DNA of 64,000 nucleotides, from assembly GCA_963788215.1 (NCBI GenBank), contig CAWBFX010000001.1, positions 62,001-126,000 of the forward strand. The letters are read 5' to 3'. Positions 34,697 through 42,367 of this stretch are shown piece after piece. The translations under genes were made by a program, and so were the position numbers. The notes below the pieces were generated by a model. The model searched no databases. It had not been told where the DNA came from and was given only the letters and a program-made list of their open reading frames with translations. Numbering within the stretch: the first letter of the stretch is position 1; every line of letters begins with the position of its first letter. The stretch is from AC-32 sp963788215 (lineage in GTDB: Bacteria; Actinomycetota; Thermoleophilia; Gaiellales; Gaiellaceae).

Positions 34697-36345
34697 TGGC
34701 CCGCCGCGCGCCGAAGTACGTCTTCGTCACCGGCGGCGTCGTCTCGTCGCTCGGCAAGGGCATCACCGCGAGCTCGCTCGGCCGGCTCCTCAAGGCGCGC
34801 GGGCTGAAGGTGCAGATGCAGAAGTTCGACCCGTACATCAACGTCGATCCCGGGACGATGAGCCCTTTCCAGCACGGCGAGGTCTTCGTCACCGAGGACG
34901 GCGCCGAGACCGACCTCGACATCGGCCACTACGAGCGGTTCATCGACGAGAACCTCTCGCGCACCGCGAACCACACGGCCGGCTCCGTCTGGGACCGCGT
35001 GATCCGCAAGGAGCGCAAGGGCGAGTACCTCGGCTCGACGGTGCAGGTGATCCCGCACATCACGAACGAGATCAAGGAGCGCATCCGCAGCGCCACCGAG
35101 GCGAGCGACTGCGACGTGGTCGTGACCGAGATCGGCGGCACCGTCGGCGACATCGAGTCGCTCCCGTTCCTCGAGGCGATCCGCCAGTTCCGCCGCGAGG
35201 CCGGTGCCGAGAACGTCTGCTACGTGCACGTCACGCTCGTTCCGTTCATCGAGACCGCGGGCGAGCTGAAGACGAAGCCGACGCAGCACTCCGTCAACGA
35301 GCTGCGGCGCATCGGCATCCACCCGGATGTGATCGTCGCGCGCTCGAACGACGCGATCTCCGACGACATTCGCGAGAAGATCGCGCTCTTCGCCGACCTC
35401 GAGCCGGAGGCGGTCGTCGCCAACCACGACGTGCCCGACCTCTACCTCGTGCCCTCCGCGCTGCAGGAAGAGGGCTTCGACGCACTCGTGTGCGAGAAGC
35501 TCGGGCTGCCGGCGGGCGAGGCCGATCTCGGCGAATGGCTCGAGCTGACCGAGCGGATCCGCTCGCCGCGCGACGGCGAGGTCGAGATCGCGCTCGTCGG
35601 CAAGTACGTGAAGCTGCGCGACGCGTATCTGTCGGTGCACGAGGCGCTCAGGCACGCGGGCGTCCACCAGGGCTGCACCGTCAACGTGCGCTGGTTCGAC
35701 GCCGAGGGGATGTCCCTGGAGGAGGCCCAGGCCGAGCTCGAGCAGGTCGACGGCGTGCTGGTGCCCGGCGGCTTCGGCTCACGCGGGTGGGAGGGCAAGA
35801 TCCTGGCCTGTCGCGTCGCCCGCGAGCACGAGATCCCGTACCTCGGGATCTGTCTCGGGATGCACGTCGCCGTCTCCGAGTACGCGCGGCACGTGGTCGG
35901 CCTCGACGGCGCCAACTCGACCGAGATGGACCCGGAGACGCCGTACCCGGTGATCGACCTCCTCCCCGAGCAGAAGGAGATCGAGGATCTCGGCGGCACG
36001 ATGCGCCTCGGTGCGCAGGCGGTCGAGCTGGCTGACGGGACGCGCGCGCTCGCCGCCTACAACGAGCTCGTCGTCCACGAGCGGCACCGGCACCGCTACG
36101 AGGTGAACAACCACTTCCGGCCGCAGCTGGTCGAGGCGGGCCTCGTCGTCTCGGGCACCTTCCAGGAGGGCCGGCTGGTCGAGATCGTCGAGCTCCCGGA
36201 CCACCCGTGGTTCGTCGCTAGCCAGTTCCATCCCGAGTTCAAGTCGCGCCCGACGCGGCCCGCGCCTCTGTTCCGAGACTTTGTCGGCGCCGGCTTCGCC
36301 CGAGCGCGCGAGCGCGCCGGCGCGACCTTCAGCGTCTCGCGCTGA
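34696..36345 (+). CDS. pyrG: CTP synthase
   Basis: 549 residues. Synthetase domain (KYVFVTGGVVSSLGKG, FDPYINVDPGTMSP, TEIGGTVGDIE) and glutamine amidotransferase domain with the nucleophile in LGICLGMH and the His/Glu pair in SQFHPEFKSRP. It aminates UTP to CTP. The GTG overlaps the previous TAG (TAGTG). Confidence 0.97.
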   Translation: MARRAPKYVFVTGGVVSSLGKGITASSLGRLLKARGLKVQMQKFDPYINVDPGTMSPFQHGEVFVTEDGAETDLDIGHYERFIDENLSRTANHTAGSVWDRVIRKERKGEYLGSTVQVIPHITNEIKERIRSATEASDCDVVVTEIGGTVGDIESLPFLEAIRQFRREAGAENVCYVHVTLVPFIETAGELKTKPTQHSVNELRRIGIHPDVIVARSNDAISDDIREKIALFADLEPEAVVANHDVPDLYLVPSALQEEGFDALVCEKLGLPAGEADLGEWLELTERIRSPRDGEVEIALVGKYVKLRDAYLSVHEALRHAGVHQGCTVNVRWFDAEGMSLEEAQAELEQVDGVLVPGGFGSRGWEGKILACRVAREHEIPYLGICLGMHVAVSEYARHVVGLDGANSTEMDPETPYPVIDLLPEQKEIEDLGGTMRLGAQAVELADGTRALAAYNELVVHERHRHRYEVNNHFRPQLVEAGLVVSGTFQEGRLVEIVELPDHPWFVASQFHPEFKSRPTRPAPLFRDFVGAGFARARERAGATFSVSR

Positions 36346-36372
36346 GGTTTCGACCCGCCCGCGCCGGGCGAA

Positions 36373-36378
36373 TACGAT
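36373..36378 (+). promoter_or_regulatory. Leaderless -10 (TACGAT)
   Basis: TACGAT ends 6 nt before the ATG at 36385. Confidence 0.62.
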
Positions 36379-36384
36379 CGTTCC

Positions 36385-37050
36385 ATGCGTGTGGCGGACG
36401 GAGCGGCGAGCAAGGGAGCCGTCGTGCTCAGCCGCTCGGCAGCCGCGGGGAAGAAGGCGGGTGCCGACGCGGGCAGAGCCGGCGTCGCGCTCGCTCACGC
36501 GATCGACGCGCTCGTCAGCCGGGCGATCGACGACGTGCTGCTCGGCGACAAGCACGTCACCTCGGCCGACGAGGCCAGGCGCGTGCTCGCCGGCGACGAA
36601 CACGCCGAGTCGGTCGCGGACGACATCCAGCGCGTGATCGTGCTGGCCGTACCGGTCGTCCGCGCTTTCGCCCGCGGGGCGCGCCTCGTCAAGCTGCCGT
36701 GGGTCATCGTCGCGTCGAGCGCGATCTCCGTGGGGGTCGCGGTGCGCACGGGCGTGCGCGAGATCCAGGTGCTGTCCTCGCTGGTGGCCCACCGGCTCGA
36801 GCAGGCGACGGGCGAGCCCGCCGACCCGGCGCTCGTCAAGAAGGTGACGCTCGACCTCTATCTCCATCCGAAGCGCAAGCTCCGTCCCACCGACGACAAG
36901 CTCCACCTCGTCCGGCTCACGCGCAAGTGGGTCCTGGGCGGGATCTTCGGCCGCGAGACGGCCAGGCGCGCCGATCGTGCGCTCGCCGCCGCCGAGCGCC
37001 TCGACCCGGCCGCGGTCGCGGCGAGCTGGGACAGCGCCCGCCGCCGCTAG
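36385..37050 (+). CDS. Hypothetical protein, possibly membrane-associated
   Basis: 221 residues, Ala/Val/Arg-rich. There is a weakly hydrophobic region at about residues 80-120 (RVIVLAVPVVRAF, then VIVASSAISVGVAVRTG), which could be one or two membrane helices. The C-terminal half is basic (KKVTLDLYLHPKRKL). I do not recognise a named family. Its TAG stop forms the -10 of the next gene. Confidence 0.65.
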   Translation: MRVADGAASKGAVVLSRSAAAGKKAGADAGRAGVALAHAIDALVSRAIDDVLLGDKHVTSADEARRVLAGDEHAESVADDIQRVIVLAVPVVRAFARGARLVKLPWVIVASSAISVGVAVRTGVREIQVLSSLVAHRLEQATGEPADPALVKKVTLDLYLHPKRKLRPTDDKLHLVRLTRKWVLGGIFGRETARRADRALAAAERLDPAAVAASWDSARRR

Positions 37051-37053
37051 CGT
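37048..37053 (+). promoter_or_regulatory. -10 (TAGCGT) formed by a stop codon
   Basis: The TAG of the previous gene opens TAGCGT; 7 nt later is ATG 37061. Confidence 0.6.
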
Positions 37054-37060
37054 TACCCGT

Positions 37061-37831
37061 ATGAGCCTGCGCGTCGCCTGGATCTCGCATTGTCCCGTCA
37101 AGGGCCTCGCCGTCCGGCAGCTCGACGAATGCGAGCTGACCGAGGCCGGGATCACCGGCGACCGCGAGTTCTTTCTCGTCGACGAGAACGACCGGCTCGT
37201 GAACAGCAAGGGACTTGGCGGCCTGCAGCAGATCGTTCCCCGCTACGACCGCGAGGCGGGCTCGCTCACGCTCGATTTTCCAGACGGGACGACGATCTCG
37301 CAGTCGGTTGGCTTCGACGGCTCGATCGAGACGAACTTCTGGGGCATCACCGTCGAGGCACGCGCCGTCGACGGGCCGTGGAGCGAGGCGATCTCCGACT
37401 TCGCCGGCCGGCGGCTGCGGCTCGTGGGAGGTTCGGGACCGGCGCCGGACCGCAGACGGAGCGGCGCCGCGACGCTGCTGGGCACGGGCTCGCTGCAGGC
37501 GATGGCGCGGGCCCTCGGCGTGGACGAGGTCGACGAGCGCCGCTTCCGCATGAACTTCGGCATCGACGGCCTCGGCGAGCACGGGGAGGACGAGTGGCTC
37601 GGCCGCCGCGTTCGCCTCGGTGAGGCGGTCGTCGTCCCGCAGGGGAACGTCGGGCGATGCGCCGTGACGACGCAGAACCCCGAGACGGGCGCGCCCGACC
37701 TCGACACGCTCAAAGCGCTCGCCGCCTACCGGCGAGAAGCCGAGACGACCGAACCGCTGCCGTTCGGCGTCCACGCGGCAGTCGCAAAGCCGGGCCGGGT
37801 CCGCGTTGGGGACCCCGTCGAGCCGGCCTGA
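37061..37831 (+). CDS. MOSC-domain protein (YcbX/mARC-like)
   Basis: 256 residues. An N-terminal beta-barrel with the family CPVKGLAV (usually YPVKG), GDREFFLVDEND, and a C-terminal MOSC domain with the conserved Cys in GRCAVTTQNPETG and RFRMNFGIDG. Family members are molybdenum-cofactor carriers or amidoxime reductases. No partner redox gene is adjacent. Confidence 0.82.
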   Translation: MSLRVAWISHCPVKGLAVRQLDECELTEAGITGDREFFLVDENDRLVNSKGLGGLQQIVPRYDREAGSLTLDFPDGTTISQSVGFDGSIETNFWGITVEARAVDGPWSEAISDFAGRRLRLVGGSGPAPDRRRSGAATLLGTGSLQAMARALGVDEVDERRFRMNFGIDGLGEHGEDEWLGRRVRLGEAVVVPQGNVGRCAVTTQNPETGAPDLDTLKALAAYRREAETTEPLPFGVHAAVAKPGRVRVGDPVEPA

Positions 37832-37850
37832 CTCGGTCAGCGACCCTCCG

Positions 37851-38012
37851 TCAGTCGAGACGTGGGCTCGCGCCCGTACGCTCGCCGGTGCGCGGGTTGC
37901 GGAACCGGTCCGTGTGCTTGGCAAACGGACTCATCTCGTACAGCGCCCAGAGGCCAACGACCAGGCCCGCGAGCACAACGGCGAAGACGATGATCGTGAA
38001 GAGCGTGCTCAA
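37851..38012 (-). CDS. Small single-helix membrane protein with TTG start
   Basis: 53 residues: one membrane helix (about residues 4-25, LFTIIVFAVVLAGLVVGLWAL) and a polar tail ending in HTDRFRNPRTGERTG. The TTG at 38012 follows an excellent Shine-Dalgarno (AAAGGAGG). Unlike most neighbours this gene is leadered. The frame is otherwise masked by longer overlapping frames that make no sense as protein. Function unknown. Confidence 0.7.
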   Translation of the reverse strand: MSTLFTIIVFAVVLAGLVVGLWALYEMSPFAKHTDRFRNPRTGERTGASPRLD

Positions 38013-38087
38013 ATCGCCTCCTTTCTTTACGCCGCAGGATGCCGGCGAGGCGCCGAACGGTCATCGGTAACCCTGCTGAGTGAGGTC

Positions 38088-38144
38088 GCTCGAAACTACT
38101 GATCCGCTTCTTCTGTTCCTGGCCTGTTCTACGTAGTTTCGAGC
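38088..38144. repeat. Perfect 12-bp inverted repeat with 33-nt loop
   Basis: GCTCGAAACTAC (38088-38099) and GTAGTTTCGAGC (38133-38144) are exact complements. The loop is pyrimidine-rich (TTCTTCTGTTCC). It lies between two divergent genes, ~100 nt before the GYD gene. It could be an operator pair or an RNA stem. The 388-bp gap between 37832 and 38219 holds this, the small minus-strand gene, and a short GGGGC/GCCCC stem at 38207-38226 just before the GYD ribosome-binding site. Confidence 0.6.
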
Positions 38145-38246
38145 AGCGCGATCCGAGTGCCCGCGGATGGCAGCGGTTCGCCGAGAGAGGAGACTCCCGT
38201 TCTGGTGGGGCTCTAAGCGATGCCCCGTAAAGGAGTGAGGTGGCGG

Positions 38247-38531
38247 ATGTTCACCTATGTCGGGTTCTTCAGGGTCGCGCCGAGCGCCCGGGAGCACTTC
38301 GAGAAGACCCCCGAGTACTTCGACGAGATCCACAAGATCGTCGAGGGCGAGGGTGGGACTGTCGAGCGCTTCTTCGCAGTCATGGGCCCGTGGGAGTACC
38401 TCGGCATCTTCGAGTATCCCGATCTCGAGACCGCGTTCCGCGTCCTCGGCAAGATCGCCAAGCTCGACATGTTCGAGACCGAGACGTTCCCGGCAGAGGA
38501 GGTCAAGACGTTCTGGAAGGCGCTCGTCTAG
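38247..38531 (+). CDS. GYD/Dabb-like small alpha-beta barrel protein
   Basis: 94 residues: FTYVGFFRVAPSAREHFEKT, GGTVERFFAVMGPWEYLGIFEYPD, VLGKIAKLDMFETETFPAEEV. The ferredoxin-like fold and the MGxxDxxxxxEYPD pattern match GYD proteins. ATG 38247 is preceded by AAAGGAG 12 nt upstream. Function unknown. Confidence 0.72.
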   Translation: MFTYVGFFRVAPSAREHFEKTPEYFDEIHKIVEGEGGTVERFFAVMGPWEYLGIFEYPDLETAFRVLGKIAKLDMFETETFPAEEVKTFWKALV

Positions 38532-38552
38532 CGCCGACCTCCTCTTCTGAAG

Positions 38553-38590
38553 GACAGACAGAGGCCGCCATAGGGCGGTCTCTGTCTGTC
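38553..38590 (+). terminator. 17-bp stem-loop after the GYD gene
   Basis: GACAGACAGAGGCCGCC pairs with GGCGGTCTCTGTCTGTC (all 17 positions, one G-T) around an ATAG loop. It starts 21 nt after the GYD stop. No T tract follows, so it acts either as a terminator of the kind common in GC-rich actinobacteria or as an RNA-stabilising hairpin. Confidence 0.7.
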
Positions 38591-38622
38591 GGCCACGGAT
38601 CTCTTCGGATGGCTCCGACTTT

Positions 38623-38628
38623 TAAGAT
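38623..38628 (+). promoter_or_regulatory. Leaderless -10 (TAAGAT)
   Basis: TAAGAT ends 7 nt before GTG 38636, immediately after the terminator hairpin, and helps choose that start over the ATG at 38609. Confidence 0.6.
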
Positions 38629-38635
38629 CGCCCGC

Positions 38636-39778
38636 GTGCGACCTGGATGGGCACCGGACGTGCTGTCGCTGTTTCTCGACCTCGCGGCGATTCCGAGCCC
38701 GCCGGGAGAAGAGCGGGTTGTCGCCGACCGCGTCCTCGAGTACCTCGAGGCGCTTGGGCTGGAGGCGGACGAGGACGACGCCGGGCCGAAGGTCGGCTCC
38801 CAGATCGGGAACATCCTCGCGCGTGTCGAGCCTTCCGGCGAGGGCGGGATCCCGCTCTTCCTCTGCGCGCACCTCGACACTGTCCCGCTCGAGGGACCGC
38901 TCGAGCCGGTCGTCGGCGAGGACGGCGTCGTGCGGAACGCAGGCGGGACGATCCTCGGCGCCGACAACAAGGCAGCGGTCGCGGCGATGCTCGATGCGAC
39001 CGCGCGCGTGCTCGAAGACGGCCGCGCGCATGCCGGGATCGAGCTCCTGTTCACGCCGATGGAGGAGGTCGGCCTGCGGGGAGCTGCCGCCTTCGACGTC
39101 GAGCGGCTGCATGCGCAGGTCGGCTACGTCTACGACCATGCCGGCCCGGTCGGCGAGGTGATCGTCGGCGCGCCGCACATGCGCAAGCTCGACGTCGTCT
39201 TCCACGGCCGCGCCGCGCACGCCGGTATGTACCCGGAGGAAGGCCGCTCCGCGATCGCGGCCGCGGCGAAGGCGGTGGCCGATCTCCGGCTGGGCCGGAT
39301 CGACGACGAGACGACCGCGAACGTCGGCGTCATCGAGGGCGGCACCGGCCGCAACGTCATTCCCGAGCACTGCCGCCTGCTCGCCGAGGCGCGGAGCCAC
39401 GACGAGGGCAAGGCCGCCGAGGTCGTCAAGGAGATGCTCGAGACGTTCACCTTTGCCGCGGGCCTCGCGGAGTGCGAGGTGGAGGTGCAGCTCGAGGGCT
39501 CTGCGCGCGGGTACCGCTTCCGCCGAGACGACTTGCCTGTTCGCCTCGCCGCGACCGCCATCGAGCGCACCGGCCGTGAGCCGAGCTTCGTGCGGTCGGG
39601 CGGCGGCGCCGACGCGAATGTCTTCAACGACCGCGGCCTGCAGTGCGTCAATCTCGCGAACGCGATGACCGACATCCACACGCCCGACGAGCGGATCGCG
39701 GTCTCCGACCTCGAGGCGATGGTCGACGTGACGCTCGCCCTGGTCGACGCCGCGCGCGAGGAGGGCGATGCCGCTTAG
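38636..39778 (+). CDS. M20 family zinc peptidase (PepT-like)
   Basis: 380 residues. FLDLAAIPSPPGEER, the metal-binding FLCAHLDTVPLEG, GGTILGADNKAAVAAML, TPMEEVGLRGAAAFD (catalytic Glu) and VFHGRAAHAGMYPEEGRSAI in the dimerisation domain; SGGGADANVFNDRG and IHTPDE near the end. This is the tripeptidase T / YqjE group. Its end overlaps the next gene by 11 nt. Confidence 0.9.
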   Translation: MRPGWAPDVLSLFLDLAAIPSPPGEERVVADRVLEYLEALGLEADEDDAGPKVGSQIGNILARVEPSGEGGIPLFLCAHLDTVPLEGPLEPVVGEDGVVRNAGGTILGADNKAAVAAMLDATARVLEDGRAHAGIELLFTPMEEVGLRGAAAFDVERLHAQVGYVYDHAGPVGEVIVGAPHMRKLDVVFHGRAAHAGMYPEEGRSAIAAAAKAVADLRLGRIDDETTANVGVIEGGTGRNVIPEHCRLLAEARSHDEGKAAEVVKEMLETFTFAAGLAECEVEVQLEGSARGYRFRRDDLPVRLAATAIERTGREPSFVRSGGGADANVFNDRGLQCVNLANAMTDIHTPDERIAVSDLEAMVDVTLALVDAAREEGDAA

Positions 39779-40754
39779 CCTCCGGCGCGGCCGCGTCACC
39801 GCGATCGTCGAGCGGCACGAGGGGCTGCTGCGCCTGGAGGTCGATGGGGAGGCCTGCGTCGCGTATCCGGGGGTGACGGGTTCCGTCGAGGTCGACGACG
39901 ACGTGCTCGTGAACGTCCAGGCGCGCGGGCTCGGCCTCGGCTCGGGCGGGTTCGACGTGCTCTACGCGAACCTCACACGCGGCCTCGAGCTTCCGGCGGA
40001 GGAAGGCGCGCACGTGATGAAGCTCCCCTACTCGCCGCTGCAGTGGGCGGCGCGGCACGCGGAGGAAGGCTCCGCGCTCGCCGAGGGGCTCGGCGGTATG
40101 CCGGTCGTCTGCTGCTCGCTGCACAGCCAGGTCGCGCCGGTCTGCGCGGGACTGGGGGAGGGGCTGCGCGTTGCCTACGTGCAGATCCCGGGCGGAGCGC
40201 TCTCGGTCGCGCTCTCGGACACCGTACGGCTCTTGCGGTCACGGGGGCTGATCGCCGCGACGGCATCGGCCGGGCCGTGCTTCGGCGGCGATGTCGAGTG
40301 CGTCGGTGTCGCGTCGGCTCTGGCGTGGGCGCGGGCCGAGGGCTTCGACGTGATTGTCTCCGCGATCGGGGTCGGGATCGTCGGGACCGGGACGACCCTC
40401 GGGCACGGCGGGCTCGCGGCGGCGGACGCCGCGAATGCCGCTGTCGCCCTGGGCGGCCGAGCGGTGCTGGCGGCACGTGTCTCGAGCGCGGACGAGCGCG
40501 ACCGCCACCGCGGCGTCTCGCACCACACGCGGGCCGTGCTGTCGCTCTGCCGTGAGGGCGTCACGGTCGCGTGGCCGGAGGGTGTCGAGGCTCCCGGCTG
40601 GGTCGAGCCGCGGGTCCAGGTCGACGCCTCGGGCTGGCGTGAAGCGTGCTCGGGGCTCCCGCTCTCGCACATGGGCCGCGGCCCCGACGAGGAGCCGTCG
40701 TTCTTCGAGGCCGCGTTCGCCGCGGGGCGGCTCGCGCGGGAGCTCGCCGGCTGA
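39768..40754 (+). CDS. DUF3866 family protein
   Basis: 328 residues. Matches the actinobacterial/firmicute DUF3866 pattern: LVNVQARGLGLGSGGFDVLYANLTRG, MKLPYSPLQ, CCSLHSQVAPVCAGL, GPCFGGDVECVGVASAL and GTTLGHGGLAAADAANAA. No biochemical function is known for this family. It sits in an operon between the M20 peptidase and an aldo/keto reductase. Confidence 0.82.
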   Translation: MPLSLRRGRVTAIVERHEGLLRLEVDGEACVAYPGVTGSVEVDDDVLVNVQARGLGLGSGGFDVLYANLTRGLELPAEEGAHVMKLPYSPLQWAARHAEEGSALAEGLGGMPVVCCSLHSQVAPVCAGLGEGLRVAYVQIPGGALSVALSDTVRLLRSRGLIAATASAGPCFGGDVECVGVASALAWARAEGFDVIVSAIGVGIVGTGTTLGHGGLAAADAANAAVALGGRAVLAARVSSADERDRHRGVSHHTRAVLSLCREGVTVAWPEGVEAPGWVEPRVQVDASGWREACSGLPLSHMGRGPDEEPSFFEAAFAAGRLARELAG

Positions 40755-41530
40755 TGGAGGAGCGGCGCCTTGGGCCGGTCGTCGGGCTCGGCACGTGGAA
40801 CACCTTCGGCGGGGACGAGGGTCTCGCCGGAGACGTCGTCGGCGCGGCGCTCGAGGCGGGCGTACGCCTCTTCGACTCGTCGCCGATGTACGGCGGCGCC
40901 GAGCGCTCGCTCGGGCAGGCGCTCGCCGATCGCCGCGAGGAGGCGGTCGTCGCGACGAAGATCTGGTCGCGCGCAGTCGAGGAGGGGCAGCGCCACTTCA
41001 GGCAGCAGCTCGAGTGGTTCGGACGGGTCGACGTCGAGCAGGTGCATAACCTCGTCTCGTGGCGGGATCATCTGCCGTGGCTCGAGGAGGAGCGCTCCGC
41101 TGGGCGGATCGGCCGGCTCGGAGTCACGCACTACGACGCGGGAGCGTTCGACGAGCTCGAGGAGGCGCTGCGGACCGGTCGCTTCCAGACGCTGCAAGTG
41201 CCGCTCAACCCGCACGAGCGCGAGTGCGAGGAGCGGTTGCTGCCGCTCGCGGCCGAGCTCGGGGTCGCCGTCATCGTGATGCGGCCGCTCGGGGAGGGCG
41301 GCCTCCTCCGACGGTCGCCCTCGGCCGCGGAGCTCGAGCCGCTGCGCGAGCTCGGCGTCAAGACCTGGCCGCAGGCGCTGCTGAAGTGGGCCCTCTCGGA
41401 CGAGCGCGTCGACGTCGTCATCCCCGCCACGCGCAGCCCCGAGCACGCGCGCGAGAACGCGGCGGCCGGCGAGCCGCCCTGGCTCGGCCCGGACGAGCGG
41501 CGGCTGGTCGAGCAGCTCGCAGGGATCTAG
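40754..41530 (+). CDS. Aldo/keto reductase
   Basis: 258 residues forming a TIM barrel: GLGTWNTFGGDEGLAG, LFDSSPMYGGAERSLGQAL (catalytic Asp/Tyr), VVATKIWS (Lys), VHNLVSWR (His replaced context), IPATRSPEHARENAAAG (NADPH 2'-phosphate loop). ATG overlaps the DUF3866 stop. Substrate unknown. Its TAG shares CTAG with the convergent methyltransferase. Confidence 0.85.
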   Translation: MEERRLGPVVGLGTWNTFGGDEGLAGDVVGAALEAGVRLFDSSPMYGGAERSLGQALADRREEAVVATKIWSRAVEEGQRHFRQQLEWFGRVDVEQVHNLVSWRDHLPWLEEERSAGRIGRLGVTHYDAGAFDELEEALRTGRFQTLQVPLNPHERECEERLLPLAAELGVAVIVMRPLGEGGLLRRSPSAAELEPLRELGVKTWPQALLKWALSDERVDVVIPATRSPEHARENAAAGEPPWLGPDERRLVEQLAGI

Positions 41531-42234
41531 GCGCGCAGACAGGCGATCCGGACGATCGGCCCGCCGCCCTCGGGCGCTTCGGTGTCTGCCTCCTCCTCCG
41601 GCTCGAAGCCGAGCGCGCGCAGCTCGTCGCCGGCGGGATCGGCGGCCAGGCCGCTGCGCGGACTTCCGTAGCCGCAGACGATCAGTCGTCCGCCGGGCTC
41701 CAGGAAGAGGTCGAGGAGCCGCTGCACGTAGGTCCGGCGCCGTTCCTGCGGGACGTAGACGAGCTCCGTGCGGACGAAGTCGAAGCGGCGCGGCGGCGCC
41801 CAGCTGAGTGCATTACCCGTGAAGATCCGGTCGGCCCACTGCGGCAGGCGTTCCCGCGCGAGTTGCGCGACCGCGGGGGCGAAGTCGAGCCCATACGGCT
41901 CGATTCGATGCGCCGACCAGCGCACGACGCACTCGAGCAGGTGGCCGTTGGCGCAGCCGATGTCGAGAAAGGTTCCGTCGCCGTCGATGGCGTCGGCGAT
42001 GGGCCGCCGCCCGGCCTCCCAGCGGGCCTCGTCCCCGCCGAACCCCGACTGCCCGCGGGGGCTCTCCTCGTCGAGGTACGCAGCGTCGAAAATGGCGCGC
42101 ATCCCGTCGAACCACGCGTCGTCGCCGATCTCCCCGCGTTCCCGCGCGGTCACGAGCGCCGCGGCCCGCGCCCGCCACTCGTCAGTGCGCTTCGACTCCC
42201 GCTTCGGCTGCGCCCCTTCGGGCCCGGTGGCCAC
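41527..42234 (-). CDS. SAM-dependent methyltransferase
   Basis: 235 residues from the GTG at 42234. Rossmann motif I reads GTFLDIGCANGHLLE, then YGLDFAPAVAQLARER, RFDFVRTELVYVP and PGGRLIVCGYG. The start codon is inside element copy C, with GGGGAGGAGG directly upstream, so the protein begins MATGPEG. Substrate unknown. An upstream in-frame extension to 42387 would read through the element and is rejected. Confidence 0.82.
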   Translation of the reverse strand: MATGPEGAQPKRESKRTDEWRARAAALVTARERGEIGDDAWFDGMRAIFDAAYLDEESPRGQSGFGGDEARWEAGRRPIADAIDGDGTFLDIGCANGHLLECVVRWSAHRIEPYGLDFAPAVAQLARERLPQWADRIFTGNALSWAPPRRFDFVRTELVYVPQERRRTYVQRLLDLFLEPGGRLIVCGYGSPRSGLAADPAGDELRALGFEPEEEADTEAPEGGGPIVRIACLRA

Positions 42235-42300
42235 CAACCTCCTCCCCGCTGCGATCGTAACCAGGAAAGTCGCACGTATGGGTGACGGCTCGGTCACGAA
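42226..42300 (-). promoter_or_regulatory. Dispersed TTCGTGAC-41-TACGAT element, copy C
   Basis: Reading on the minus strand: TTCGTGAC starts at 42300, CGTGCG follows, TACGAT begins at 42259 (41 nt on), then the purine box and the palindrome GGTGGCCACC (42235-42226). The GTG in the palindrome is the start of the methyltransferase gene. Confidence 0.62.
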
Positions 42301-42351
42301 TGTGTGACGTCTCCGCCGGCCGGCTCGTTTCGCCGGTTTCCCGCGACAAGC

Positions 42352-42357
42352 TAGGGT
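42352..42357 (+). promoter_or_regulatory. -10 (TAGGGT) for ald
   Basis: TAGGGT ends 10 nt before the ATG at 42368; no Shine-Dalgarno between. Confidence 0.5.
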
Positions 42358-42367
42358 TTCTCGCCTC

